A DNA stretch of 64,000 nt from Diaporthe sp. PMI_573 (lineage: Eukaryota > Ascomycota > Sordariomycetes > Diaporthales > Diaporthaceae). Positions 50,376 through 61,291 of the stretch are shown here, in pieces. Under the pieces are notes generated by a model, which was not told where the DNA came from, searched no databases, and was given only the letters and a program-made list of their open reading frames with translations. The stretch spans positions 434,001-498,000 of the forward strand of contig JAJTUP010000042.1 of NCBI GenBank assembly GCA_021399435.1. Reading direction: 5' to 3'. Every line of letters starts with the position of its first letter. Positions within the stretch are counted from its first letter, which is position 1. Position numbers and translations under genes: made by a program.

Positions 50376-52517
50376 CGTCCCTAACGGTTGAAAATAAGCC
50401 GTTAACGGCTTGTCAAACGTTAACTAACTGGTAACGGTTGGAATTTCCTAAATAGGTAACCCATGATAGAAACTCGTTGGTGCTGAAGGGGATTTACACC
50501 AAATTAAGCTTTGCAAGCAATATATTCCCATGTTTCATTCAGGTTTTATCTTTCTCTCAACTTCTGATAAAGAACAATGTCCAATCTATAAAAAAAAATC
50601 CGCCTATCGAGCCTCAGTATGCAAAGCGCCGCTATCAAGCTCCCACAGGTACAACTCTGCCGGTCTAGCCTCTGCTAGCGGAGTATCAGTCATACCGCCG
50701 TCACTATGAGCACTAATCCAGCTAGCCCATACCTATCCTGCTAGCATATCCCTCCGCCGCCGCTGCTCATGGCCGCGGCGTAACCAGTTCTTGAGACATT
50801 CGTTCGCTTCAATTGTGACAGATCCAAGCCGATTGCGTTCGTCGGTGATTAGGCGTTTGGACTGACTGAAGACACGTTCGCACTCGGCGCTCATAGCTGG
50901 GATAGAGAAAAGATCAAAAGCCATTTGGGTAAGGATCGGATAGGACTTCTCGCGCTCGCGCCACCAAGTCAGCGGCTCTTCGACAAAGGGTTCAACAACG
51001 TCTTCATCATAGAGGTAGCGCTCAAATTCGTCGACCATTCTGCGCCTCTTTCGCCTGTCGCTATTGCTATCCACATCAACGCTGCGGTCAAGCCTTCTAT
51101 GTAGTTTGAAGCGGCCCAGCTCTGGCGTTTGCTGAGGTTGCTCAGTTTGCTGCGGAGGAGAAGCTGGCTCCGTAATGCTGTATTTTGTTGCATACTCGTT
51201 GTATAGCTGGCGGACGTCTGGCTCAACAGTGTCCACCCAGATCTCGTGTGATCGCCACTTATCCTTAAAGTAAAGCAGCTTGAAGCTTGGGACGAGACAA
51301 ATCGCGGCACGGTAGTACGGTGTCTTTGCTGTCAAGTCGAAATATTTCATAAGCTTCGCATAGCCAGCATCGAGTCCTGCAACATAGTAGTTAGAATAGG
51401 ACCTAGGGTCTGCAGCAACTGCAGCTTTTTCTTCCTGCAGTAAGCCGTCAAGGATGTCCATCATCTCCAACGCCTGCCAAAGAGCGCCGTAGTTGCCGTG
51501 TATGGCATGGCCTTCCAGCTCGAGGGTAGCGTCTTTAAAGGGCTTTAGCAGAGCGACAAATCTCTGGATTTCCTCCCAATCGCTTCTCTTGAGGAAGTCC
51601 TGGCTCAAATCATAATCTGCGTCCCTCTCCCACTGTGCACAAAACAACTCAATTGCATTCCTAAGCTTAAGCGCGCGCTCAAGCATAGAGAAGGTTGAAT
51701 TCCACCGGATCCCGCCGTCCTTGGTAAGCTGTAGGCTGAAAAGCTCATCATCTTGCAGGGCCTCGGCTTGTAGAGTCTCGAAATGCTGTCGGCGCTGATC
51801 TGAGCGTGTAATGTAGCGAACAATATTATGAACTTTGCCGATAACGCCTCGTTGCCGCCAGATCGAGAAGGATTCTTGGTCGTTACAACACTGGAGCTGT
51901 CGTTCGGCCTTACTCACACCTTTGCCATAGAGAATTGCCTTGACAACGAGGTTGATAACGTGGCCAGAACAGCGGAGTCGTCTCCAGTCCGGATCGAAAC
52001 CAAATCGCGTAGCTAGTTGTAACACGGCGCGATCGTTATCCTTGGCGTTATCCATCATGAAACAACCAAGCTTCGGCTCGAGATCGTACTGCGTAACTAC
52101 GCTAATAAGGCAATTTGCTATATTTTCGCCTGAGTGAGAACCATATAGCCGCGGGAGGCCGAGAAGAGCTTGGTGATTGGTGTAGTCCACGCCTAGTAAG
52201 CGGAGGTTAAAAGTTGGATTAAGCCTTATATAATAAAACGTCTGAATAGTAAAGGGTATCACATATATATACGTACCTACAAAGTGCGCAACTACGCCGC
52301 AGAGGCTCATCCCACTAGTTGACGTCCATAAGTCGCAGCTTAGGTGGACCGCACTCCTACATTCCTTCAACTCAACCTTCAAACTCTCCCTGCGTGTTTC
52401 AAATGCAGCCATTATCCAACTGCTCAGCGTCGTCGCGGACGTAGGGAGAAGCCGCTCTAACTCAGGCTGGGAAGCACCACAGGCAGCGCAGACGCTCCAG
52501 TTTCTTTTTTTGGGCAT
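50300..52517 (-). mobile_element. hAT element with TAACGGTTGG subterminal repeats, 5' side lost
   Basis: The 3' end is placed at CAGTGTGTCCAATAGTCAGG (50300). Between 50320 and 50450 the word TAACGG(TTGG) is repeated at least five times. The transposase frame is on the minus strand and starts without its N-terminal zinc-finger region. No matching inverted end was found beyond 52517. Confidence 0.75.
50733..52517 (-). CDS. hAT transposase, N-terminally truncated
   Basis: 594 codons without a stop. Starts just before LSCDLWTSTSGMSLCGVVAHF, the first catalytic-Asp block; then GCFMMDNAKDNDRAVLQLAT, RRLRCSGHVINLVVKAILYG, and the hATC YPILTQMAFDLFSIPAMSAE, CERVFSQSKRLITDERNRLG. An in-frame unspliced intron is likely between HFV and LLGVDYTNHQALLGL (GTACGT donor about 52276), since those ~25 residues interrupt the family. 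The BED finger is missing, so the protein is probably inactive. Confidence 0.88.
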   Translation of the reverse strand: MPKKRNWSVCAACGASQPELERLLPTSATTLSSWIMAAFETRRESLKVELKECRSAVHLSCDLWTSTSGMSLCGVVAHFVGTYIYVIPFTIQTFYYIRLNPTFNLRLLGVDYTNHQALLGLPRLYGSHSGENIANCLISVVTQYDLEPKLGCFMMDNAKDNDRAVLQLATRFGFDPDWRRLRCSGHVINLVVKAILYGKGVSKAERQLQCCNDQESFSIWRQRGVIGKVHNIVRYITRSDQRRQHFETLQAEALQDDELFSLQLTKDGGIRWNSTFSMLERALKLRNAIELFCAQWERDADYDLSQDFLKRSDWEEIQRFVALLKPFKDATLELEGHAIHGNYGALWQALEMMDILDGLLQEEKAAVAADPRSYSNYYVAGLDAGYAKLMKYFDLTAKTPYYRAAICLVPSFKLLYFKDKWRSHEIWVDTVEPDVRQLYNEYATKYSITEPASPPQQTEQPQQTPELGRFKLHRRLDRSVDVDSNSDRRKRRRMVDEFERYLYDEDVVEPFVEEPLTWWREREKSYPILTQMAFDLFSIPAMSAECERVFSQSKRLITDERNRLGSVTIEANECLKNWLRRGHEQRRRRDMLAG

Positions 52518-53512
52518 CCGGCCACTAGACGTGGGATTCTGGACGGTACGCCATTACATAATTGCCCAATCTGTTCCCACGTACACGTACTGCATAATGT
52601 ACTGTGTGTGCATGTGCAGCCTTCGTGAAGTGAGGGCGACAGTCCGGTGCGTCCCCTGTTGGAATGCATTGGTGCCCGCACACAATTACGCACGCCCGCC
52701 CGTTGATAATACTGAATCTAGACCTATGACCAACGTAAGCTCTCACTGGCTCTTGGTCCTGTCGCCATCCCTCCCTGCCTATATTTTCCCCTCGGGAGCT
52801 TTGGTGCTTTTTGACGAGACTCGATAGTCCGTCTATACAACCACCCGCACACTTTTTCCCCGAGCGGCAGCTCCCTCGCTCCCCACTCTCTAGCTCTCAC
52901 CCAGTAGCGTGCCGAGGTTCAGTTCCCTTATACCGCCGTGATATTGCGCTTCGCTCCGCAAACACTCGTCCTCCCAGCCTAGCCAGCCATCCCTTTACAT
53001 TTCTCATATCTTCCTCGCTCGGGAAAGCCGCAACAGGCCCCATCAATTGTCACAGAGGCGACTCCGAGGAGATCGGCCGTAGAAAAGACTCATCCGGTCA
53101 GGTTCGTGATCCGCCGTCGATTCAGGGCTCATCCAGGGTCGAGGTAATCTGGTGAAGTGCAGTGCGGAGCACACAGAATTGCCACGAGAGGTGGTGAGAT
53201 TCTTATGCGCCAACCCCCTTGAGGAGGAACCACAACGTCCCAACAAGCCACGAGGGAGCTCGATCCCGCTCCGCTCATTTTGGGAAGCAAAGTATCTCCG
53301 GATTTGCGGTGAACTCCAGATAAGTTACCGTTAATTACCAAGATCTACCACACCATCGTTGGCCAAGTGGGACCAACCCATCAATCAGCCTTGATTGAGA
53401 ACAGTCAGAACCTTGCCAGAAAAGCATACGGAGTACCCAGGTAGACTGGAAGGCTAATTACAGCACCCCTGCCGCTAACCGGTCGGCCGCCACCAACCTT
53501 GTACTGAGTACT
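52518..53512. other. Intergenic region upstream of the Zn2Cys6 gene
   Basis: No supported gene. The later part is the presumed promoter and 5' UTR. No motif is specific enough to name. Confidence 0.4.
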
Positions 53513-55312
53513 ATGCCTTCAGGACGCCTTCCGAAGCGACCTGGCGACCTGGGCGAGTCTCAGGACAATTCTTTTGGCACGCAGAAGGCCAAGCTGCCTC
53601 GTCTCGAGAGAGGCTTCGAGGATTTCTCGCAAGTGGTCAAGGATAGGCTGCAATCCTACATCCGGACTGGCCAGGCGTGCGATCGCTGCAAGGTACGTCG
53701 TCCTTATTGTCCTGCTCCTCTTCTTATTCCATTACAGGTAGATTCGCGGCTTTTATTTGAGAACTCGAAATGGGTGGAAGTGTCTAGCGTTTCGAACTCG
53801 ACTCCTGTACTTGCAGCATGGAACCGTGATGTTACCATAATTGTGGATGCTTGCCGCCAGAAGCGACTTTGGCCCCTGTTACAAATAACTATGCAAACGG
53901 ACGCGTGGAGCAGCTAGTCAAAGCAAGGTCTCGGAAGAGACCCATCGCGTTAGAACCAACCGCAATACCCACCGTACTCCAAACTGACTTTTTTTTGGTG
54001 GTTGTATAAAATTTAGGTTCGCAAGATCCGTTGCGATCGCATTCCCGAAGGATGCTCCCCCTGCGCACAGCAGAACCTCGAATGCTATGTCACGGACCGC
54101 ATTACCGGGCGCACAGAGTGCCGCGGCTATCTGCAACAGCTTGAGCATGAGAAAAAGGAGATGATGACTCGGCTGCGTGACATGGAAAAGTTGCTGGAAG
54201 ACAAAGGTGTTCAGGTTCGGCCGCAGCAGTGGACTTCGCCCTACGGATTTAGCACGCCGTTAGACCCTGAAAACGACCCCAGCAAGGACCAATGGACACA
54301 ATTCTTTTCCCTATGGGTCAAGGATGCCAGTCGCCAGGCTGAAAAATCATTAAAGGAGTCCTCTAGCACGCAGCATGCATCTTCCCTCGAGACCGCAGAT
54401 CAGAGAACAGCCGATGCCCGTCTCGGCAGCATGGCCACTGGCGCACCTTTGTGTAGTATCAATGGCACTCAGCAATCTATACTAGGCACGACGATAGACA
54501 TCACGTCTTTCAAATCCCCAGATGTGGACTGTCCACTGCCGGGTGTTCCCAACAACACCCTGCTCTACGGCAAGTCTCTGCAATCCTTCGTCAAGGTATC
54601 AAAAGTCAACCCGCCGGCTTCACAGTTTGCTTCGAATCACCAGGACAACCTCAACGTGGCAGTCAGGCAGGAGAAATTTGGCTCGGGGGTGCACAGGCGA
54701 CCCCAATTCCGATCCAAGCCTACTACACCGAGTCCAATTGTAGATGAAACGGAGAAATTACGAATCCATCGTGCGCTAGGCATGGAGAAAGTCCCCTACT
54801 ATAACCATTCGATGACTGCGTCGACCACCGCCTATCCACAGATGGGATATGCTGGTTTCACACAGTCAGCCTTCTCCACACCCACATCAGCCCCGAGCTC
54901 CGGGCAATCGTCGTATATAGCGGCAGTCACTGAAGGATCAGCAAACAACCATCTCTACACCACATCAGCGGAGGCGTCAGCAGCAGCCGCCCAGGTGAAC
55001 TGCACGGTCCATACCCCGCCCAAAAACTCACCGCAAGCAGTCCCAGCAGCCTACAACCAGGTGGTCGCCTACAATCCCCCAAAACAGACAGCAGTAGTCC
55101 AGCTATACCACCAGCAGCAGCAACAACAAGAACTCGACCCGGTAGAGTGGATGAACAGCTGTTCGGGGCCGGCTAACAGCATGTTCACAGCGCAGCAAGT
55201 CCCTAACGGCGCGGAACCCTGCCACCCTACAACGCCAACGCACTCCTGGCACTGCGCAGCAAGAAGCGGGTCGGGGGACCAGGGCGGGGGCCGGGTGGGA
55301 GGAAGGGCGTAG
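53513..55312 (+). CDS. Zn2Cys6 (fungal binuclear cluster) transcription factor
   Basis: Exon 1 53513-53692, a long 324-bp intron (GTACGT..TTTAG) and exon 2 54017-55312 give 491 residues. The splice falls inside the DNA-binding motif and restores it: ACDRCKVRKIRCDRIPEGCS then PCAQQNLEC, i.e. C-x2-C-x6-C-x6-C-x2-C-x6-C, which binds two zinc ions. A short coiled coil (LQQLEHEKKEMMTRLRDMEK) follows as the usual dimerisation element. The rest is Ser/Gln/Pro-rich with a QQQQQQ run; no fungal_trans domain is seen. Near the end another frame reads PYNANALLALRSKKRV and looks more natural than the annotated tail, so a frameshift around 55225 is possible. Target genes unknown. Confidence 0.82.
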
Positions 55313-56474
55313 GAGGGGCCCTCAAACCATGGTGTCAATACCGCGGGCTCAGGGCAGCCAGTAGTCGATGATGATGGAGTACCACCACCCGGATCAGTCG
55401 GGCGATTAATGGTGCAATTGGCGGATGACGAGGATGGAAGACGTACGGATACGTCGTTAAGCCGGTGGAGGTCACAAGCACTGCCTTGTGTTTAGATTGC
55501 AGAAACCACACTCGCACACACTCGCGCGCGCGCCCGCACGCAGGGCAAAAAGCAGCACACATATCTTTGGACGGCACTGGGTAATCACATCTCAACCGTA
55601 TGCATTTCCACTACCGCGGCTACTGACCTACGTACCACGGCAACGAGGGCGAGATCATCTACCGCCGCAAAGCAGCGTTTATATATAACTAATGGACGTA
55701 AAACATGGTGCCAATGATTGTGCGATTTTTGATTTCCGTTGGTTGTTGAGTTTCTTGGAAAGGGGAGGTTGTGCGGACAGCACAGCGCTTTGCAGGCTCA
55801 TCAAGCTATACAATGCCTCGGCCTCGATGCTGATTCGAAAAAGTACAAATCGAGGGCCAGACGGTGGTTGGGAGCGATAGTAAAGCCGTGTGCCTTGCTT
55901 GCTGATGAAGGTGTCTTGACCGAAGAACCGCATCCTTGCCCTGGGTCTCATGCTAAATTTACCACTTATGTAGACACGGACGAGCTCATCACCTCATACA
56001 CTAATATTTTGTCCTTGAGGTACCTCCAGGCCTCGTCACTTATTCATTTTGTCGGATTTCTGACCTGCAAAGTCGCCACTATGCCCAAAATTGTATCCAA
56101 TGGCTGAGGCAGCACGTGAAGCACAACATTGTGATGTCAGAGCAAAGGTCTTAAATTTTCTACGGTATAGGATTGACCATATGAAGGCGATCGAGGATAC
56201 TCAGAGACTCAGATTGTGTCGACAAGGGGTTCTGCGAATGTGGTGAGTAAATATTGTAGTCAGAAACACATAGATGAGGGGAGGCAGCGAGAACACATCT
56301 GCAGGGGTTGCTCCACTTGAGCTGAGTTGGTAGGGCTCGGTTATATTATATGGAAGAGCCGAATTCAGACCTACTGTCAGAAATATTGGACTGAACTGCT
56401 TTGGGCTTTAGTCTACACGCACAGAAAAGGACCCTCAGCTGAACCAAAGATCGCAATGAACCTCTTTGCGATGA
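55313..56474. other. Spacer with no supported gene
   Basis: Weak frames only (for example 55739-56107 on plus). CGCGCG-rich and CACA-rich patches near 55505-55560. Nothing recognised. Confidence 0.4.
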
Positions 56475-57512
56475 TCAGCGGGTACGCTGGGTGCCGAAAA
56501 CAGCCGTTACTTCCACAACCATTCTGATGGCAGGGTGACATGGGAGAATGATGAAAGATGTTGAGGGCACCTTTAGTTCACCGGGCACAAGGATCTGAGA
56601 CAAGTGACATCTGGAGTTTTTCTTGGCTTTCGAGTCGTTAACAAAGCCGACATCCATCTTGCGTTTCGCGATAGAGCCGTCGATCGGCTCATTAGGTCTC
56701 GCTAACGGTCTCCGTTGGCGTACCGGAGGCGACTTGTAGGTCTCCGCAAATATTGACAGTCTATCGCTAAACCTTACAAACCAGTTCAGCACATCATCCT
56801 GGTTCGCGTCTTTTGGCCATCCCGTCCACCCGTCATCGAAGAGCGGGTTGCTGCCTTTCGTGCACTGCTTGAAGAACGCCTCGGATGCTGTCTCGAGATC
56901 GGCCACATCTCCGAAATATGTCTGGTCGAAGTCGCGGAGCCCGACATACATAGAGCCGAGCTCCTCCTTAAGCACATCGTCCACGTACTTACGGTGTTCC
57001 GACGAATTTGCGAAGCTACTCGTATTACGGAGCCACGGGGTTTGCTGGAGAGAAGAGGCTATTGGTCTGGGAGGGGGTGTTGATTCAGTGACAGCGTTGT
57101 TGACCTGGTCCCAGATCTCGCTGTCCGCTTTATCGGTGAGGACGGCATTGAGGAGAGGTCGGATATGGTCGAAGTCGAAGTGTCCGGAGGCAACCGCGGA
57201 AATAAGTCTTAGGAGAGCGCTTTGTAGGGTGTTATGACTTTTCTTCGAGCATAGAAGGCGAGTGGCAGGGAGATGTCGGAAAGCGGACAGGAGATCGAGG
57301 GCGAGACTCTGGATATCTGCGAAATAGTTAGAGCGGACACTCCCAGTTAGACGCCAGCCTGCCATACCTTCGTCGCCAAGTTCACTAAGCGCATCCGGAG
57401 TGCAGGAAATGCTCTTGTCTTCACAGATCGAGCGGAAGGAATCGCGGAAAGCATCAAGGCCTCTCCCAATCGGATTGCTTTTGATGATCTCTGAGCGAGT
57501 TTGATCTACCAT
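56475..57512 (-). pseudogene. FunK1-type fungal kinase, N-terminal region only
   Basis: 345 codons from ATG. The segment ELGSMYVGLRDFDQTYFGDV, FDDGWTGWPKDANQDDVLNW, ARPNEPIDGSIAKRKMDVGF and SRCHLSQILVPGELK is characteristic of the region preceding the kinase fold in fungal FunK1 proteins. At GELK similarity stops; the remaining ~30 residues are unrelated and the kinase lobes (VAIK lysine, HRD, DFG) are absent. FunK1 kinases are expanded in filamentous fungi and often sit near incompatibility or effector genes. As it stands the product cannot phosphorylate. Confidence 0.82.
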
Positions 57513-58674
57513 GGCGAATATGACGCGTCGGTCGGATGGGAATGAAAGATGTCGCGTTTCGGGCTCATATTCCCAGCCACCCCAGAATAAGTTAGTCTAG
57601 AACGGCAGCGAGGGCCCGTGCATCAACGGCACGAAATTTTATCCGATGGACGATTAGTATGTTTCTGGCTTAGCGCCTCCTGCATCGACATTGGCGGACC
57701 ACAGACCAAGTGGCCAAGTCCCTACGTGTAGTTAGCCTTTAAGACAAAAAGAATTCCCTCTCGACAGCGAAGACTAATATAAAAGGGGAAGCCGACTCGG
57801 AGCGAGCGCCCGGATGTCAGGAATAAGGAGAAGCTGGGAAGCTAGAGGAGCGAGAAGAGCAGAAGGGCATTGAGTTTGAGTTGGAAAACGATGGGGTTTG
57901 AAGGTGAGGTAGCACAAAAGCAGCCGCCAACGCTGTTTTAACGCTCGAATTACGACAGATGAGCGCCAAATTCGAGCCGAGAGGCCCGAAGCAAGCCCTA
58001 AGCAAGCCCTCCCCAAGAGTGATGAAAGAGAAGATCTAGGGAGGCTAAATGGGCTCCTATATGGCTACATGCGACATGGACTTGAGATGTGCCTGCGGCG
58101 CTGGATAGACCCAAGTCATTTACTCGGACTGCGCTTCTGTTCGTCGTGGCGGATGATGAAGTGAATCCCGCTTCAATGGTACAGTTATGCTTTTATCCGC
58201 GTTAAATGGGCTATGCGAGGCACAGACAACATTGTCCACGAATGAAGTTCCTTTCTCCACAGCCCGAGCGTGGGAGCCTGGCATGGAGTGCTTCAGATCT
58301 GTATCCTCGTGCCTGCAGGTGTACCTCAGTTGTTGAGGCACCTGCTCGGTCTACCCAAAACCAAGCGGCCTTATCTCGGACTGCTCTGCTCCCTGGCCTT
58401 CCTTGTCCTCGGGACTTCTTTGCCTGAACATGTCTCTCCACGCATGAATCAACCCAGCTCAGCCAATCTGTGCATGACCCTTGAAACTATCACCGTGACC
58501 TCGCTTGCGATGGTAGTCATGCCGGTGAGGATACTCTACCGCGTCAGCAGGACCTCCTGGCTTCCTCTTGCTCCGGGTTTTCCGACCAAGCCACATGCAT
58601 GCAAGGCAGACTTGGAGCTATCGGTGCATAGTTCATGCACATTCTTTACTTCGAAAGTAAACTCGACGCAGCCC
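57513..58674. other. Spacer, nothing firmly recognised
   Basis: Upstream of the FunK1 fragment. A plus-strand frame at 58270-58686 has a hydrophobic stretch (LGLLCSLAFLVLGTSL) but no supporting evidence. Confidence 0.4.
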
Positions 58675-59391
58675 CAGAGTGCGTAATCAACCAACTACTT
58701 CCAATCGTTGGAGCCGTTGGATCCTCCAACTGTGGGTCCAACTCAACCGAGATCTCGCTCCCCGTGCTTGGCAACCAACCAATTCAGAAGTCCAGTTGAT
58801 TGGGTTTGGATCCAACCGGTTCCAACTCGTTCCAGCGTCCGAGGGTCATGTGAGGCCCGGGCGCCGTAACTTTGACCCCACCTTCAACTTCCCAGTTTGG
58901 CTTTTCGTACGGCCCACTGGCCAATGATCGGCCGCTAAGGGGCATCATCTTGAGCCAAACGAAACAAACCCCTCCTCGCCTTTCCCACCCGCGCCAGCTT
59001 CGCGCTCTTCTCGCGCCAGCCTGGCGTCTGATTATAATTCATTCTAGAGCTTGTTATTCAGCTTCTCCACGGAAGGCTGAACGGTGGGGCCTTGGAAGTT
59101 GAGCCTCCATGTGAAGGCCTGTGGGGGATCTATAAAGTCGCTAGTACATGCGTCCAGTGATACATTTTGACTTGTGTGCAGGTACCAGCGACCTGTCACC
59201 CCGCATTTATCAGTCACGGTGGTCGATGTTCACTATTATGCACACGGCATTCTGGACTACGAAACGACACCTTGGAAACATATCTCTAACCATGATGGAA
59301 TTGATACCATGAGGTTTTAATCCAAGTCTTGCGGCCGTTTGATGAGATCTCCGTTCGTCTACAAGGCAACCCGAAGACTAGCGAGGATGAC
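58675..59391 (+). mobile_element. Relic hAT element sharing its end with the 36874 element
   Basis: Begins CAGAGTGCGTAATCAACCA, the same 19 bases as at 36874, followed by repeated CCAACT/AGTTGG words. About 650 bp further on, 59325-59390 is nearly identical to part of the transposase at 37826-37893 (encodes RPFDEISVRLQGNPKTSED). Most of the transposase is deleted, and a gypsy element starts at 59392 inside the fragment. Confidence 0.82.
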
Positions 59392-59717
59392 TGTGACGAC
59401 GACGGAACCCTAACCCTGGATGGCCAGGTGGGGCATGCAAGCACGCGATCTAGCGTGCAGGCCAACGCGCTTGACTTCTCGTCGCGCCCGCGGTAAAGGC
59501 TGCGGCCTTTTCTTTCTCTTGCTTCCCTAGAGTAGAATCTTCGTCCATAGTGCCAATTCAAGGTGTTCACGCCCTCTGCAACGCTGGCCGTGACACTATT
59601 CTACTCTCTCTTTACTCGCTGACCTAGCGATCAATAAATAAGGTACCCTTTTCGCTGGCTTAGCGATCAATAAATAAGCTGCCCTATTTCACGTCGTTCA
59701 TACGCATCCGACCGAAC

Positions 59718-59801
59718 GACCAACGACCAACGACCAACGACCAACGACCAACGACCAACGACCAACGACCAACGACCAACGACCAACGACCAACGACCAA
59801 C
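59718..59801. repeat. Tandem array of GACCAAC, 12 perfect copies
   Basis: 84 bp of the 7-bp unit between the LTR region and the Gag start codon, in the leader of the gypsy element. Probably unstable in length. Confidence 0.95.
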
Positions 59802-59857
59802 GACTAATGATTGGCTAGTCGACTAACTGACACCGATCAACGACCCGGCCGACCTAG

Positions 59858-61291
59858 ATGCCGCCGAGGAAGACCTATCCGCTCGCAAGCCGACGATCCG
59901 TCCGACTGAACCGCGAGTCTGCTGGAGGAGCGATCAACGGCTTAGAAAGTGTAGGAGGGACGGCCCCTGATACCGACTCGACCATTGAGCAAGAAGACTC
60001 GGCCAACGACGCAAGTCTGGTGCTCCCCAGCATTGAAGTCATTCCTGACAACTCGAACGACGAGTCCGATTCAGCAAGGACTAGCGGGATCACCACACCG
60101 ATACCGACCCCAAGTGAACACGACACTGCACCTGAGATGGCCGACGACGAAGTCCAAGCTCAGCTCGCGCAGATCCAAGCTGAGCTCACACGCCTACGCG
60201 CCGAGAACGTGCAGCTCAAGGCTGCAATCGACAGCAACGGTAATGACAACGGCAATGGTCGCAACAATGCCCGACCACGTGAGGCTACCCCCGACGTGAG
60301 TGCGTTTGGTGGCAAGACCTTCACCCCGATTGGTATAGCCGCGCGGGCTGCCTTCAAACCCTATGGCAAGGACCAAGACGCTGTTAACCCCGACTACGAC
60401 CGAAAGGCTAAACCTACGGCCACCGACCCTGGCAGGTTTGGGGGTGACAAGAACGAGTTTGACAGTTGGGTTGCCCGATTGGCTGACAAGTTTAAGATCG
60501 ATAATGACACATTCAAGAACGAATATGCCCGGATGGCTCTCGTCCATAGCCTGACGACCGATCGTGCCAATAAGATGATCAAGACTCGATACCTATCTGA
60601 GACTAACCCTTATTCGGGCGTGGCCGAAATGATCCAGGCACTAGCAACGGTGTACCACAACTCGAACCAAGCTTCCGACGCTCGTAAGGCTCTGGCTAAG
60701 ATGATGTATGAGCCGGGAAGCAAAACCGATATCTTCCAGTTTATTTCGGACATCAACGCCCTAGCCGACGAAGCTGGCATCGCCGACGCTGAACGTAAAG
60801 CCACCCTATGGGAACACATCCCACCTGGTCTTGACAACCGTCTGCTTAGTGACAGCAAAGACCCCGACATTTCCTACGAACGCTTCACCCGTAACGTCGC
60901 CGACGCCGCCCACAGCCAACAACGCCATTACGAACTGAACCAGGAGCGTCGCCGTAAGAAGGATAGCTCTAATACCAACGACCCCAACGACCGTAAATCA
61001 TCTTCTCATTTGCCTAAGTCTCGTAACAACCACCGACCTAAACCCGATTCCAACCCAAAGGCTTCTAACGGCAAACCTGTTACCGTCCTAACCGCTCACC
61101 GCGCCCTCACGGAGGATGAAAAGCGCGTCCACTGGGATGCTAACTCCTGCTTCATTTGCGGCAAGGTTGGCCACAAAGGCGCTGCTTGCCCGGACCGCGA
61201 GAAGCTCCCGACAGTCAAGTCTATCAAGGCTAAGGAGAAGGATGCTAAGGTAGAGGAAACGAGCTCGAGCGATGAGTCGGAAAACGAGTAG
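59858..61291 (+). CDS. Gypsy Gag protein
   Basis: 477 residues from ATG. An acidic, Ser/Thr-rich N-terminus is followed by a short coiled coil (QAQLAQIQAELTRLRAENVQ) and a capsid-like core (FGGDKNEFDSWVARLADKFK, NSNQASDARKALAKMMYEPG). At the C-terminus is a CCHC zinc knuckle, CFICGKVGHKGAAC (C-x2-C-x4-H-x4-C), which binds RNA. The protein ends DESENE. It forms the particle that packages the element's RNA. The frame overlaps that of Pol by about 16 bases, Pol being in the -1 frame. Confidence 0.9.
   Translation: MPPRKTYPLASRRSVRLNRESAGGAINGLESVGGTAPDTDSTIEQEDSANDASLVLPSIEVIPDNSNDESDSARTSGITTPIPTPSEHDTAPEMADDEVQAQLAQIQAELTRLRAENVQLKAAIDSNGNDNGNGRNNARPREATPDVSAFGGKTFTPIGIAARAAFKPYGKDQDAVNPDYDRKAKPTATDPGRFGGDKNEFDSWVARLADKFKIDNDTFKNEYARMALVHSLTTDRANKMIKTRYLSETNPYSGVAEMIQALATVYHNSNQASDARKALAKMMYEPGSKTDIFQFISDINALADEAGIADAERKATLWEHIPPGLDNRLLSDSKDPDISYERFTRNVADAAHSQQRHYELNQERRRKKDSSNTNDPNDRKSSSHLPKSRNNHRPKPDSNPKASNGKPVTVLTAHRALTEDEKRVHWDANSCFICGKVGHKGAACPDREKLPTVKSIKAKEKDAKVEETSSSDESENE

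Noticed and set aside
58270..58686. Plus-strand frame with a hydrophobic stretch
   Set aside because: No start context, family motif or intron support; it ends at a transposon terminus.
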